Source: a virus
Strand: one strand, 5' to 3'
Length of the DNA stretch: 41,710 nucleotides
Virus record (IMG/VR): IMGVR_UViG_3300025889_000020
Span: 1 to 41,710 of that record
The notes beneath the pieces were generated by a model. It had not been told where the DNA came from and made no database searches. It was given only the letters and a program-made list of their open reading frames with translations. Below, piece by piece: positions 28,328 through 37,059 of this stretch (position 1 is its first letter; each line of letters begins with the position of its first letter). Made by a program: the position numbers and the translations under genes.

Positions 28328-31300
28328 AGCGTCTACTTCTCGGTATCATCATCGATTCAAATTCTGCAGCTAACAACTTGACTGGCAAGGCAGAACTGCT
28401 CTTCACTTCAATCGTTGCTTCGTTAGGCTGTGCTTGGACGGGGAATCTAAAGTGTCCGCTTTGTGGTACAAAAGTATTAAGTGTTAAGTTAGCACCCACA
28501 ATGTCAGGATTAAATGCGTAGGAGTAGGTGTCTCTGTACTTAGGAGTTACTTCAACAGTGAAGTGTCCGGTCTCTGCGTAGTCTATACTACCGTTACGGA
28601 TCGTTTGAAAAGCGTAGTCAGATGCACTCCGACCTCCTCGTTCTGTTGGCTGTTTAAGTGTTTGATCAGAGAACCTGTACAACATATTGTACGGGATACC
28701 AGCAAAGAAGTACTTCTCGTTATTGTAAAACTTACCAGCTACCCATTCAGGAGCCGTGGCAACATCTGTGCTAACAGTCCAGTAAGTGATGTTAGGAGTT
28801 ACAGAAGTATCAACAGCTACGAAAGAACTTGGGGATGTGTGAGTAGTTTCACATTTATAGATCGTACCGGAGTGGGTAACATAGTTAGCTAGTGTTCCAC
28901 TAACCGTACCTGCTGTAGAAGTAGTCTTAGTAAATGCTACCTTGTGTCCCTTCTTCGTGTATATGTTTACATTGACTGGATCAAAAGGGAAACCACTTAT
29001 AGTAGTAGTCTTAGAGGGAGCGTCGTAGCTGGTAGTTAAAGCACTACCGTCCACTCGGCTATCAAGATAAAGTGTGTAGTCTAAGTCTGTATCTTTTAAT
29101 CCGTCTTCCAGTGTCAAGCTTTCCAAGTGTAAACCCTCACTGTCTGCTGTTAACATATGCAAGTTACTGTCGATAAAGTCAAACCCTCGAACATCACGAC
29201 CAAAGGTAAACTTCATCCAAGCACTCTGTATCTTTTCTTTGTTACTCCAGAAGTACTTATAAACAAACAAAGTCTTTGGGTCTTTAGATGTACCAATAAC
29301 AATCGTGTTCTCAGACTGTGATCCAGCTATCTGTTTAACATCTGCTGTGATGTACTTAGGTATCTGTGATGTTATCTCTTCGGAGTGAAATGTCTCGGTG
29401 TTGTTATCAACAAAGTATTCGTACATCCCTTCAAAGTCGTTCCGTTTAAATGTGAAGTAGATGTAATTACCCAGTGCTATTGGTTCTACGGTGTCTGATA
29501 TATCGTACTCAGTAACAGGAGATATAGCTACCGTCTTAGGTGATAACACATCTGCCCCTCTAAGTACAAACTGTGACTGCTTACTGAACAACATCAACTT
29601 CTCTTGGAACGGTACAGCGTGTTGAAGTACTGCTACCTTTGTATGGCTAAGTCCTACATCTATCGGTGCACTGTCTAACAACTGTTGTGTAGTAGTACGG
29701 AAGAAGTTAAAGTACTCATCTGCTTCAGAGAAGATAATATTACTATCTGTAAGGAATCCTAAACGGTTCTTAAAGAAGAAGACATCGTTGATCGTAGACC
29801 CTACAAAAGATGGGAATGGATTGGTTCCGTTATCACCAGCAGCTCTTTGTCCGTATCCTACAGGTCGTTCTGCATAGGTGATGTTTGTTCTCCAAACTTG
29901 TGCTGAATCTATACCTGCTATAGATACCCAATAGTTCTGCCAATCAACACCTACTCCTGGTTCATTACTTGAGTTAGATATGTGGTCTTCTACTAAGTTA
30001 TAATAAACACCGTAGTTCTTTACTATGTTTCCGTATTCGTTTGGAGTTTGTAAAGTAAACCCTACCACCTCTCCTGTCACCTCATCGTAGCCATCTGCTA
30101 CAAGAACGATAGGCATAGTAGTATAATCTATAGTAGTGTCTATACCTTTGCTTGCCCGTTTAGATTCAGGACCGTCGTCCCAACCAACAGTCTCTACCCA
30201 ACTACCTTCTCCAAACTCTTCACGATCTTTTGTTTGAAATACTACATAGTAGTCGTCTTGGTCTACATCTGCATCCCCTCTGATACGCACCCTAAAGTCG
30301 TGATAACACTTCTTAGGTAAGTCAGTAATGCTTTCTACTTCTTTGTAAACAATACCCAATCCTTCATTACTTAAACCATCTTCTGAACGAATACTAAAGT
30401 CTGCATCTCCTTGTATCTTTATGATAGAGTCCATCCTAGAGATGGTGAAGTTACTACCTCCAGGAACGACTGGGACAAAGCTAGGCATAACAACACCAGG
30501 AGTAGAAGGGAAAGATGTGTATACAGTCTTGGTTGTTTCTGTGGTATATTTCCTAGTTCCAGACGATTGACCGGAATAGAGATTAGATGAACTTTGTTTA
30601 CTTACCGCTTCATGTCTAGTAATAGTAAGTACAAACGGTTTATCAAAGACTCCTGATACTGTTTGTGTACCGTCGTACCCTGTACCTTTGTGCGTTAAAT
30701 CCCAATTTTGAACTCCCCCACTACTACCTATAACAAGTGTACCGCCAGCTCCGTATCCTACTTTAGCGTTTAAGTCAGGATCACCAGTACCATCGTCTTC
30801 AAATTGTTCGATGGAAAAGGAGTAAGTTATAGTAGTTCCCTCCCTCTGGGCTGTTCTACTCGGTTCAAACCCACTACCACCTGACAGAGTTATACCAGCT
30901 ACTATACCATCTGCTCCGAAGTAAGCCTTCAAACAAGTTTCCAATCCTTTAGATATATACTCAGTGTCTGCGTGAGCAGCGTTACCTCCACTACTGGGAC
31001 CACTAATATAAGTAACATCGTTGAGTTGTGAAGGAGCGGTTTGAGTGTTAAAATCGTGATGTGTATTTACTACACCAGTACCACCAGGAGGTATTAACTT
31101 ACCGTCTATATAAATACTGTAACCCTTTTCGTAATCTCCAAGCTTGGCAAACACTAAAGCATTGTACTTACCGTTATCATCTTTGACATCTTTAGATAAG
31201 TACTTAGGGTCTGTATCTACCTTTACCTCCTTCTTCTTATTAACAAGGAATGTATAGTCAGCTACTGTCAGTGCTCGTATATCTTTTAGTGGATTCGTTA

Positions 31301-31667
31301 CAGAAGTACCAAGGCTAAGATAGCTACTAGCAATAGATGTTACAGTTATTGGATAGTTCGTACCGTCATTTAAATTGATAACACCTACACCTGCTGGTAT
31401 ACCTAAAGATACATTACCCAACGATACAGTAACACAGTACTTATTCGTCTCGTCTCGTTTAACAAAGTGGGTGAATAGTTTATCTGAATCCTTGGCACTA
31501 GTTTGTACATTCTTCTTGTACTTAGTAGGTGGTCGTTTTACCAACCCTTCAACAACAGTAGCCCAAGCATTGATTTGTTCGTCACACTGTCCAGGATACC
31601 GCAGGTTGTCAGGTTGCTGCGATACGCCCTGTGCGAGGTTAGGTACACTGTTTACTAACAGAGGCAT
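28317..31667 (-). CDS. Tail tubular protein B (T7 gp12-like nozzle)
   Basis: A 1116-residue tail nozzle protein, larger than T7 gp12 (794). The N-terminus MPLLVNSVPNLAQGVSQQPD, then LRYPGQCDEQINAWATVVEG and LVKRPPTKY, follows the gp12 signature. YGQRAAGDNGTNPFPSFVGS and DVFFFKNRLGFLTDSNIIFS are also conserved tail-nozzle blocks, and a DVLSPKTVAISPVTEYDIS stretch follows. The extra length is mainly in beta-rich insertions between about 200 and 450, which could form appendage docking or carbohydrate-binding surfaces. It starts nine nt after the tail tubular A gene. Confidence 0.93.
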   Translation of the reverse strand: MPLLVNSVPNLAQGVSQQPDNLRYPGQCDEQINAWATVVEGLVKRPPTKYKKNVQTSAKDSDKLFTHFVKRDETNKYCVTVSLGNVSLGIPAGVGVINLNDGTNYPITVTSIASSYLSLGTSVTNPLKDIRALTVADYTFLVNKKKEVKVDTDPKYLSKDVKDDNGKYNALVFAKLGDYEKGYSIYIDGKLIPPGGTGVVNTHHDFNTQTAPSQLNDVTYISGPSSGGNAAHADTEYISKGLETCLKAYFGADGIVAGITLSGGSGFEPSRTAQREGTTITYSFSIEQFEDDGTGDPDLNAKVGYGAGGTLVIGSSGGVQNWDLTHKGTGYDGTQTVSGVFDKPFVLTITRHEAVSKQSSSNLYSGQSSGTRKYTTETTKTVYTSFPSTPGVVMPSFVPVVPGGSNFTISRMDSIIKIQGDADFSIRSEDGLSNEGLGIVYKEVESITDLPKKCYHDFRVRIRGDADVDQDDYYVVFQTKDREEFGEGSWVETVGWDDGPESKRASKGIDTTIDYTTMPIVLVADGYDEVTGEVVGFTLQTPNEYGNIVKNYGVYYNLVEDHISNSSNEPGVGVDWQNYWVSIAGIDSAQVWRTNITYAERPVGYGQRAAGDNGTNPFPSFVGSTINDVFFFKNRLGFLTDSNIIFSEADEYFNFFRTTTQQLLDSAPIDVGLSHTKVAVLQHAVPFQEKLMLFSKQSQFVLRGADVLSPKTVAISPVTEYDISDTVEPIALGNYIYFTFKRNDFEGMYEYFVDNNTETFHSEEITSQIPKYITADVKQIAGSQSENTIVIGTSKDPKTLFVYKYFWSNKEKIQSAWMKFTFGRDVRGFDFIDSNLHMLTADSEGLHLESLTLEDGLKDTDLDYTLYLDSRVDGSALTTSYDAPSKTTTISGFPFDPVNVNIYTKKGHKVAFTKTTSTAGTVSGTLANYVTHSGTIYKCETTHTSPSSFVAVDTSVTPNITYWTVSTDVATAPEWVAGKFYNNEKYFFAGIPYNMLYRFSDQTLKQPTERGGRSASDYAFQTIRNGSIDYAETGHFTVEVTPKYRDTYSYAFNPDIVGANLTLNTFVPQSGHFRFPVQAQPNEATIEVKSSSALPVKLLAAEFESMMIPRSRRYGA

Positions 31668-31675
31668 GTGTCGCT

Positions 31676-32254
31676 TTATCTATCTAAAACTCTAAGTACG
31701 CTGTAGCTATCAAAGATTGTCCTGTCTGCATTCTCAGAGTCACTGTCAATAGCACGGGCTTTAGCTTCTATCTCGTCTCTCAAAGCAAACCCTTCAATCT
31801 CTCTACTGCCTAAGAATCTGTTAGCAAAGATACGAGCTGCTTTAACTGTGATGTAGTGTCTGAATTGCTCAGGCATATCTGTGAATGCTAACTCAAAAGT
31901 TATGGAGGCTTTAACCTCCTTGGTCCATACATCCGTGTGTTTCTTCCTATCGTATAAGATAAGTCCACGCTGTACTGGATCGCTGTCTGTATAAATTAAT
32001 GGGTCTAAGTCTACTCTAAGTGTGTTACTTGGTAAGTTAATCTTAGATGTGGAAGCGTCAGGAGTAAGTACATATTCATGTTCTGTATTGAAGTGCCAAC
32101 CCTCTGACTGTACGGCTTTACTGGTTTCGTCCAGCACGGCTTCTGCTTGTACGACTGATACGGGAACTGCTGTCCCTCCTAATGTATTTACTGGTGCTTC
32201 TCCAATAACGGAGATCATCGTGTTTACTGCATTTAGTTTAGTCGTAAGTGCCAT
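31676..32254 (-). CDS. Tail tubular protein A (T7 gp11-like adaptor)
   Basis: A 192-residue protein (T7 gp11 is 196) starting MALTTKLNAVNTMISVIGEA, with the gp11 block VLDETSKAVQSEGWHFNTE and later GLILYDRKKHTDVW. It joins the portal to the tail nozzle. The order capsid, gp11-like, gp12-like is that of T7. The leader lacks a clear Shine-Dalgarno site. Confidence 0.93.
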   Translation of the reverse strand: MALTTKLNAVNTMISVIGEAPVNTLGGTAVPVSVVQAEAVLDETSKAVQSEGWHFNTEHEYVLTPDASTSKINLPSNTLRVDLDPLIYTDSDPVQRGLILYDRKKHTDVWTKEVKASITFELAFTDMPEQFRHYITVKAARIFANRFLGSREIEGFALRDEIEAKARAIDSDSENADRTIFDSYSVLRVLDR

Positions 32255-32329
32255 AGCTTTGTATATAAGTAATCCCGATGGAGGGAGCGGAACGAATCAC
32301 AGACCTCCCAACACCGAGAGAAAACAGGG
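32255..32329. other. Spacer between capsid and tail tubular A genes
   Basis: About 75 bases. The minus strand has GGGAG and CTCCC separated by about 18 bases, a possible hairpin after the capsid gene, where T7 has its main terminator. No T-run follows, so termination is doubtful. Confidence 0.3.
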
Positions 32330-33385
32330 TTATGCTACTAATTCGATAGCACACTCAGGACGGAGGATTCCGTGACCCATAGCATACTTAGCAACAAATA
32401 GCGTACCTTGACGCTCGATCTGATACTCGGATTCGGTAGCAAGATCAAGCAACTTAACGGTTCCGACAGCAGCAGAGTGGGAAACAATTCCAACACTATT
32501 GCGGAAGTCACCATTGTATCCGAGACCACTAACACCAAACACATCGTTGTTCGAAGCTCCGTCTCCAGAAGAAACAGCACTAAGGTCAGTTGATGGGATG
32601 TGGTTGGATTTGTAGATGCTGATACCAGCGATTTGTGGGATCATTCCAGTAGCAAGACCGCCTTGACCTCCGATGTCAGCGTTAACTGCGGAAGTAAGGG
32701 AGAAGCTGTTGGAAGCGTCAGCACCAGTGATTAACTTGTAGTAATCGGATGGGCGAAGAACGCAGAAACGACCGTCGCTAGGAACATCGTTTTCGTCAAG
32801 CTTTTGAGCAGCACTGAAGAAAGCAGCAACGAGGTCAGCACCAGTGATAGCAGCAGGAGTACCTGGAGTATCAGGAGCAGAGAAGTCGTTGTTAGCAACA
32901 TCAAGCTGTCCACCAACTTTACCGCCAGTAATGACAGCAGATGAACGAGCAGCAGCGATGAACACTTTAGCAAGAGCGGTGTCGAAACGAACTGCAAGAG
33001 CTTTACCCAACTCGTTAGCGTAGATGCTGCGGATGTCGTAGTGATTCTTGATGTCGTCGATGTTAGCCAAGAAAGTAGAAGCAACAAGCATCTTATCGAT
33101 GGTGATGATTTGCTCTGCCTTCTTGATGTCGCTCAAGTAGCTGTTTCCAGCGTCAGCAATGTTTTCACCAGGAGTGTGGTAAGAAGCTGAAGCAATTCCG
33201 GTTACTGGGAACTGTGCTGATTTACCAGACTCGATGGTTCTGATTGTGTGTAGGGGCTTGAATACATTGCTTTCCTCAAAGGTTTGCAGAATTTCTCCGC
33301 TGAACTTTTTAAGGAACAAGGCATCTTCATTGCCAGCTGAATTAATCTGACCTACACGACTGGGGGAAGTATTTCCGTTAGCCAT
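32330..33385 (-). CDS. Major capsid protein (T7 gp10-like)
   Basis: A 351-residue protein (T7 gp10A is 345) beginning MANGNTSPSRVGQINSAGNE. Capsid-fold features include FEESNVFKPLHTIRTIESGK, FPVTGIASASYHTPGENI and LPxS-like turns near RPSDYYKLI. It forms the icosahedral head. A proper Shine-Dalgarno site, AGGAG (33395-33399), lies nine nt before the ATG, one of the strongest in the genome, consistent with high expression. There is no obvious slippery site or extended frame for a gp10B-like product. Confidence 0.93.
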   Translation of the reverse strand: MANGNTSPSRVGQINSAGNEDALFLKKFSGEILQTFEESNVFKPLHTIRTIESGKSAQFPVTGIASASYHTPGENIADAGNSYLSDIKKAEQIITIDKMLVASTFLANIDDIKNHYDIRSIYANELGKALAVRFDTALAKVFIAAARSSAVITGGKVGGQLDVANNDFSAPDTPGTPAAITGADLVAAFFSAAQKLDENDVPSDGRFCVLRPSDYYKLITGADASNSFSLTSAVNADIGGQGGLATGMIPQIAGISIYKSNHIPSTDLSAVSSGDGASNNDVFGVSGLGYNGDFRNSVGIVSHSAAVGTVKLLDLATESEYQIERQGTLFVAKYAMGHGILRPECAIELVA

Positions 33386-33551
33386 AATATATGTCTCCTA
33401 TGTTTATAAGTTATTGTGAATATGTTTGATTACCAGTGACTTTCACACCTTTCGTCTTCACAGGATTGTCCTCCGCAGAGGGTCGAGGGACTAGTTGTTG
33501 CTAGTTGTCGATTAAATTTAAGTATAAGTAAAAGGGAAAAAAGCTTGACTG
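33386..33551. other. Leader region upstream of the major capsid gene
   Basis: A gap of 166 bases that probably contains the strong late promoter. Visible are an AT-rich stretch near 33515-33545, two CAACTAG copies on the minus strand, a small CCTC-TGCG-GAGG hairpin and the capsid Shine-Dalgarno sequence. No reading frame there is convincing, and I could not define a promoter consensus. Confidence 0.5.
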
Positions 33552-34019
33552 TCAACCTCTTCGACCACTTGGACCAAAGTAAAAACCTAGGATACAAGGC
33601 AGTATTACTGTGCATCCCATAAGGCTGATGTGTCCAGAAGATATAGTGATCGGCTCTTGAGCTGCTTGCCAACTGATGAGTCCAAAGAAGATTTCGTTGA
33701 TTCCTTCTCCGTCTGCGTTGGTGATGGTGACGATCTCTGCGGTGGGGAAGAGGGTACAAAGGACGATACACGCACAGAGCGTAGACACCCCGATAACAGC
33801 AAGAATACGACGAGTAAAAGAAACAAACTCCCCATTACCGCCTTTATTGATTTCAGCTTGTAGTCTAAGGAAATTGTCGTTGTTACGAGCCTCTCTCGCC
33901 ATTTCAAGATCGTGCTTCTGTTGCTTAGATTCAAACACATAACCAAACACCCCCTTAAGAATCGCACCCATAGCAGTGCTACCACCGCCCGTGATAAACA
34001 ACATAAGTAACTCACCCAT
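33552..34019 (-). CDS. Membrane protein, holin candidate
   Basis: A 155-residue protein starting MGELLMLFITGGGSTAMGAI. The glycine-rich hydrophobic N-terminus is followed by a charged helix (ESKQQKHDLEMAREARNNDN) and then by at least two membrane segments, ILAVIGVSTLCACIVLCTLF and HISLMGCTVILPCILGFYFG. The topology resembles larger phage holins. It lies four nt downstream of another membrane-anchored gene and before the capsid gene. A second frame inside it (33605-33835) could encode a lipoprotein. Confidence 0.65.
   Translation of the reverse strand: MGELLMLFITGGGSTAMGAILKGVFGYVFESKQQKHDLEMAREARNNDNFLRLQAEINKGGNGEFVSFTRRILAVIGVSTLCACIVLCTLFPTAEIVTITNADGEGINEIFFGLISWQAAQEPITISSGHISLMGCTVILPCILGFYFGPSGRRG
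33605..33835 (-). CDS. Possible embedded Rz1-like outer-membrane lipoprotein (o-spanin)
   Basis: In the alternative frame inside the membrane protein gene, an ATG at 33835 preceded by AAGG at a suitable distance opens 76 codons. The product begins MGSLFLLLVVFLLLSGC, a short signal peptide with an LSGC lipobox, then a Ser/Pro-rich region (SSFVPSSPPQRSSPSP). This is the form of Rz1-type outer-membrane spanins, which are also embedded in another gene. The upstream gene at 34024-34398 has the membrane anchor and coiled coil expected of an inner-membrane spanin. A shadow of a membrane segment can be hydrophobic by chance, so the call is tentative. Confidence 0.4.
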   Translation of the reverse strand: MGSLFLLLVVFLLLSGCLRSVRVSSFVPSSPPQRSSPSPTQTEKESTKSSLDSSVGKQLKSRSLYLLDTSALWDAQ

Positions 34020-34023
34020 CTCT

Positions 34024-34398
34024 TCACCTGCTTTCTGTCAAATGACTTTCCATTTTGCTACGCAATCTGTCTAATTCTTTTTCAAGATACCGTATCCGTT
34101 CAAACTGTTGGAAGTCAGATGTTATTGGTTTATCTTGCATCTCTAACAAATGATCTAGGTCTGCTTTGGATTGTTCTGCAAACTTTTCTATGTGCATCAT
34201 CCGTGCTGACAAGTCTCCTAGTAAAGTCCCTTCGTGTTGTACTCTGTCCAATCCACTATCAAGTGCTATGATCTTATTCCATACTACACTGTATCCCCAA
34301 ACCACACTACCTACCACAGCTATCACTTTAGCCATGAATGCCAGGTTCGCTTTGACTTGGACATTGTCTCCTAGTTCTGTTGCCATAGCCTTTATCAT
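34024..34398 (-). CDS. Membrane-anchored coiled-coil protein, inner-membrane spanin candidate
   Basis: The ATG at 34398 gives about 124 residues starting MIKAMATELGDNVQVKANLA; an ATG at 34386 (MATELGD) is also possible. One membrane helix, FMAKVIAVVGSVVWGYSVVW, is followed by some 85 residues of charged heptads ending RLRSKMESHLTESR. This is the layout of an inner-membrane spanin (Rz type) or a small holin. It is placed after the scaffold gene and its terminator, before a second membrane protein. Confidence 0.65.
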   Translation of the reverse strand: MIKAMATELGDNVQVKANLAFMAKVIAVVGSVVWGYSVVWNKIIALDSGLDRVQHEGTLLGDLSARMMHIEKFAEQSKADLDHLLEMQDKPITSDFQQFERIRYLEKELDRLRSKMESHLTESR

Positions 34399-34402
34399 AA
34401 AC

Positions 34403-34453
34403 AAAAACCCCTACCTAGGGAAACAAAAATAACGAAACAAACCTAGATAGGGG
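34403..34453 (-). terminator. Intrinsic terminator after the scaffold gene
   Basis: On the minus strand CCCCTATCTAGG (34442-34453) pairs with CCTAGGTAGGGG (34408-34419), a 12-base stem with one G-U pair and a loop of 22 bases, followed by TTTTTG. It lies between the scaffold gene (stop 34492) and the membrane protein genes, so late transcription may be reduced here, as at T-phi in T7, which however follows the capsid gene. Confidence 0.8.
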
Positions 34454-34491
34454 CTTATAGATGCCTATGAATAATGAACTATACTATAACA

Positions 34492-35262
34492 CTAAATATT
34501 ACTTACAGATAACCGTCTGTCAATCTCTTCGTGATATGCTTTATCACCGGATCGATAGCGTGGATCAGACTGTGCTCGTGCTAATTCCTGCATACTTTTA
34601 AAAGGCATAGTGGATGTACCGGATAGACTACCTTGGGTAAGTTTAGGTTTACTACCTGTAGCATTCTGATACCTAGCGTACAATCCTTGCACTGCTAACT
34701 TAGCTTGGTTAATTGTACCACCTGTGACTGCCTCATCAAAAGCGTCGATCTCTTCTTGTGGTAGATTCTCATTTGCCCACTCAGCCATCGCATCGTATTG
34801 ACCGTTAGCCACGCCTTTGATTTGTGCTTCTTCAGATTGTAACAATGCTTGCTGACCGGCTGCGTAGCTGTCAACTAAATCTCTGGGTAAACCTGCTTTC
34901 TCTAAAGCGTTATAAGTTTCCTCACTAAGTTGACCGTCGTTTTCAAAAAACTCTTTACTTGCTTCTGCAATCGTTTGATATGCTTCACTAACATTCTCTT
35001 CAGTTTGTTCCTTTTTGTCCTCAGCTTCCGTTTCACTTTGTTCAACTTCTGCTTCATCTTCTTTAGCCCCTGCTCCCATTTTCTTTTCCAACTCGGAGTA
35101 GGCTTTCGCCATGTCTTCCGCACTCTTAAACTTCTCTGGGAGCCATTGCGGACGGTCGCTTTGTTCTTCCGGTAATTCCTCGGCTTGTTCGTGGTTCTCT
35201 TCGGTGGGTTCGATTTCGCTTGGTGCTTTCTCATTAATCTCTACTCGGTGTAATTCAGCCAT
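34492..35262 (-). CDS. Capsid assembly scaffolding protein (T7 gp9-like)
   Basis: A 256-residue very acidic, helical protein starting MAELHRVEINEKAPSEIEPT, with long Glu-rich stretches and a more basic C-terminal part (DKAYHEEIDRRLSVSNI) of the kind that binds capsid protein. Position between portal and capsid matches T7 gp9. It drives prohead assembly and should leave the head before packaging. It begins three bases after the portal gene stop. The WLPEKFKSAEDMAKAYSELE block is common in phage scaffolds. Confidence 0.9.
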   Translation of the reverse strand: MAELHRVEINEKAPSEIEPTEENHEQAEELPEEQSDRPQWLPEKFKSAEDMAKAYSELEKKMGAGAKEDEAEVEQSETEAEDKKEQTEENVSEAYQTIAEASKEFFENDGQLSEETYNALEKAGLPRDLVDSYAAGQQALLQSEEAQIKGVANGQYDAMAEWANENLPQEEIDAFDEAVTGGTINQAKLAVQGLYARYQNATGSKPKLTQGSLSGTSTMPFKSMQELARAQSDPRYRSGDKAYHEEIDRRLSVSNI

Positions 35263-35265
35263 TTG

Positions 35266-36825
35266 TTATTCCTCTTGCGGTTGTTGTTGTGAAGCCATGT
35301 ACTGCTCCTGTGCTGCGTTGATAGCTGGTCCTACTGCGGGTGCTCCGAGTTTCTGTGCCATCTCCATCATCTGTTGCTGTTGCATAGCTTGTTGAATTTC
35401 TTCTTCTGTCTTGATCAGTCCTTCAGTCTCAATACCAAGAGCAGTAGCACGACGCTTAAAGTAGTCACTGACATTTAAGTATTGAGTAACTGCTTGTGGT
35501 CCTACTATCTGATTAGCACCAGCAAGGAACATATCAAGTCTGTTAAGATCATTACCACGACCAAGTGCTTCCACACCAGTAACAATAGTAGGCTTAACGA
35601 TATCTTTAGGTATCTTTGGTAGACGCTTATTCCTAGCCATCTTGTCCATCAACCTACTAACAATAGGAAGCTGTAGCTCTTGAGATAACAGAGAGTAGAG
35701 ACCACCAAGTGCAGCTTCAAGCTCTTGACTTAACATGCGTATCTCTTCAGCAGTCACTCTCTCTGCATCTCTAACAACTCCCGATGTCAAAAGAAATGCC
35801 TGTGATAGACGATCTGTTATACCAGTCATTGTGGCTTGTGCAGTACGAAAGTCATTAAACTTATTCAACTGCAATACAGATACATCTCCTTCACTGCCTT
35901 GTACAATCGCACCGTTAGGAGCTTCAGCTAATGTCCGTGCTCTTGTTGTACCGTTAGGATTAACCATGAACAATACTTTAGCTGCTGCTGCACTACCTTC
36001 CACGATTGCTTTGGTCAGTGCTTCTAAACTCTTTAAGTCTCCAAGATATTCTTCAACAAATCCTCTACCGTAATCTTCTCCGTCGATTTGAGTATAACGC
36101 AGTGGGAGCCAGGGAGACTTATCAATAGGATACTCACCGATACTTTCTTCGATAAGCATTCCTTTGACATCTTGGTAGACTTTGTACTTGTCGTCTTCTC
36201 TGACGATGGCGGTATATAGATCACAGCTGTTCTCCTTTTCTTGACGATATACTTCTTCTCTTACAGATTCAGGAAGCATCATAGGAGCTACAGTTTCTTT
36301 CACTGCTATGTGTGTAACATTACCCATTGGGTCTCTCTTGACTACATAACGATCAAGCTTGAACACACGCATACCACCTTCGTCTGGTAAGTACAACAAA
36401 CTGTTACCTGTTATAAGTAAGTTCTTTAGTGCTTGGAAGATACCGTTCCTGAAGTTCTGTACTTCTACTTCCTGTGATACACTACGCTCTACATCAGCTA
36501 ATGCTTTCTCTAAGTCTGTGCGTAACTGCTCACCACCCTCTGGTCCTAACTCCTGCTTTGCTTTGTCCAGTTCGTATCTATCTATAACAAGACGAAAGAA
36601 TGGAGCGTTAGGTGGTAACAGTGCTAACAATAACTTACTGCTAAGATTCAGTACACCTCTAGCTCCTATACCTTGGTACGGTGTGTAGTACTTAGTAGCG
36701 TAGTTGTGTCCGTCAGGAGGTAAGACATAAGGAAGCGTAAGCTCGGAAGATGTACGACCTCTGTCTAAGAATGACCACCGCTGGTTCTCCAACGAGTGAT
36801 ATAGCCCTTGGGCTGTTTCGTGCAT
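35266..36825 (-). CDS. Portal protein, head-tail connector (T7 gp8-like)
   Basis: A 519-residue portal (T7 gp8 is 536). Family blocks: LPYVLPPDGHNYATKYYTPY, GARGVLNLSSKLLLALLPPN, then PFFRL, and later VTAEEIRMLSQELEAALGGL, the conserved helix of T7-type portals. The C-terminal end is glutamine-rich. It forms the dodecameric ring at the packaging vertex that binds terminase and tail tubular protein A. The upstream gene stops about one base before its ATG. Confidence 0.95.
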   Translation of the reverse strand: MHETAQGLYHSLENQRWSFLDRGRTSSELTLPYVLPPDGHNYATKYYTPYQGIGARGVLNLSSKLLLALLPPNAPFFRLVIDRYELDKAKQELGPEGGEQLRTDLEKALADVERSVSQEVEVQNFRNGIFQALKNLLITGNSLLYLPDEGGMRVFKLDRYVVKRDPMGNVTHIAVKETVAPMMLPESVREEVYRQEKENSCDLYTAIVREDDKYKVYQDVKGMLIEESIGEYPIDKSPWLPLRYTQIDGEDYGRGFVEEYLGDLKSLEALTKAIVEGSAAAAKVLFMVNPNGTTRARTLAEAPNGAIVQGSEGDVSVLQLNKFNDFRTAQATMTGITDRLSQAFLLTSGVVRDAERVTAEEIRMLSQELEAALGGLYSLLSQELQLPIVSRLMDKMARNKRLPKIPKDIVKPTIVTGVEALGRGNDLNRLDMFLAGANQIVGPQAVTQYLNVSDYFKRRATALGIETEGLIKTEEEIQQAMQQQQMMEMAQKLGAPAVGPAINAAQEQYMASQQQPQEE

Positions 36826-36826
36826 A

Positions 36827-37057
36827 TTAAATATCTAAGTCAGGACTTGTCCACTCAGGACCACTCAATACTTCTAGTATCTCAGCGTGATCGTACTGTG
36901 GTTCACCGATTAAAAAGCTGGGAGTGTCTCCCTCAAATCGTGCTAGTATCTTACTACCGTCCAAGCTCTTCCTGCTGTAAGACTCATCGATGTCTACTAA
37001 TTGACTGAAGTCAAAGCTACTAGCTTCTGCGGAATCAACGATTACATATGTTCTCAT
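36827..37057 (-). CDS. Small conserved phage protein before the portal
   Basis: A 76-residue protein starting MRTYVIVDSAEASSFDFSQL. The sequence DGSKILARFEGDTPSFLIGE followed by YDHAEILEVLSGPEW is of a type found in other T7-like marine phages next to the portal gene. The function is unknown. It ends one base before the portal ATG, so translation is coupled to an essential head gene. Confidence 0.7.
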   Translation of the reverse strand: MRTYVIVDSAEASSFDFSQLVDIDESYSRKSLDGSKILARFEGDTPSFLIGEPQYDHAEILEVLSGPEWTSPDLDI

Positions 37058-37059
37058 AA

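Noticed and set aside
32272-32300. GGGAG/CTCCC hairpin after the capsid gene as main late terminator
   Set aside because: The stem is short, the loop long and no T-run follows.
32330-33385. Frameshifted minor capsid form as in T7 gp10B
   Set aside because: No slippery sequence near the stop and no extended second frame beyond it.
33430-33771. 113-codon frame across the capsid leader
   Set aside because: Histidine/arginine-rich low-complexity start inside another gene; no similarity to phage proteins and no proper start site.
34902-35234. 110-codon Lys/Arg-rich frame inside the scaffold gene
   Set aside because: A frame-shifted reading of Glu-rich codons gives Lys/Arg-rich text; no motif or start signal.
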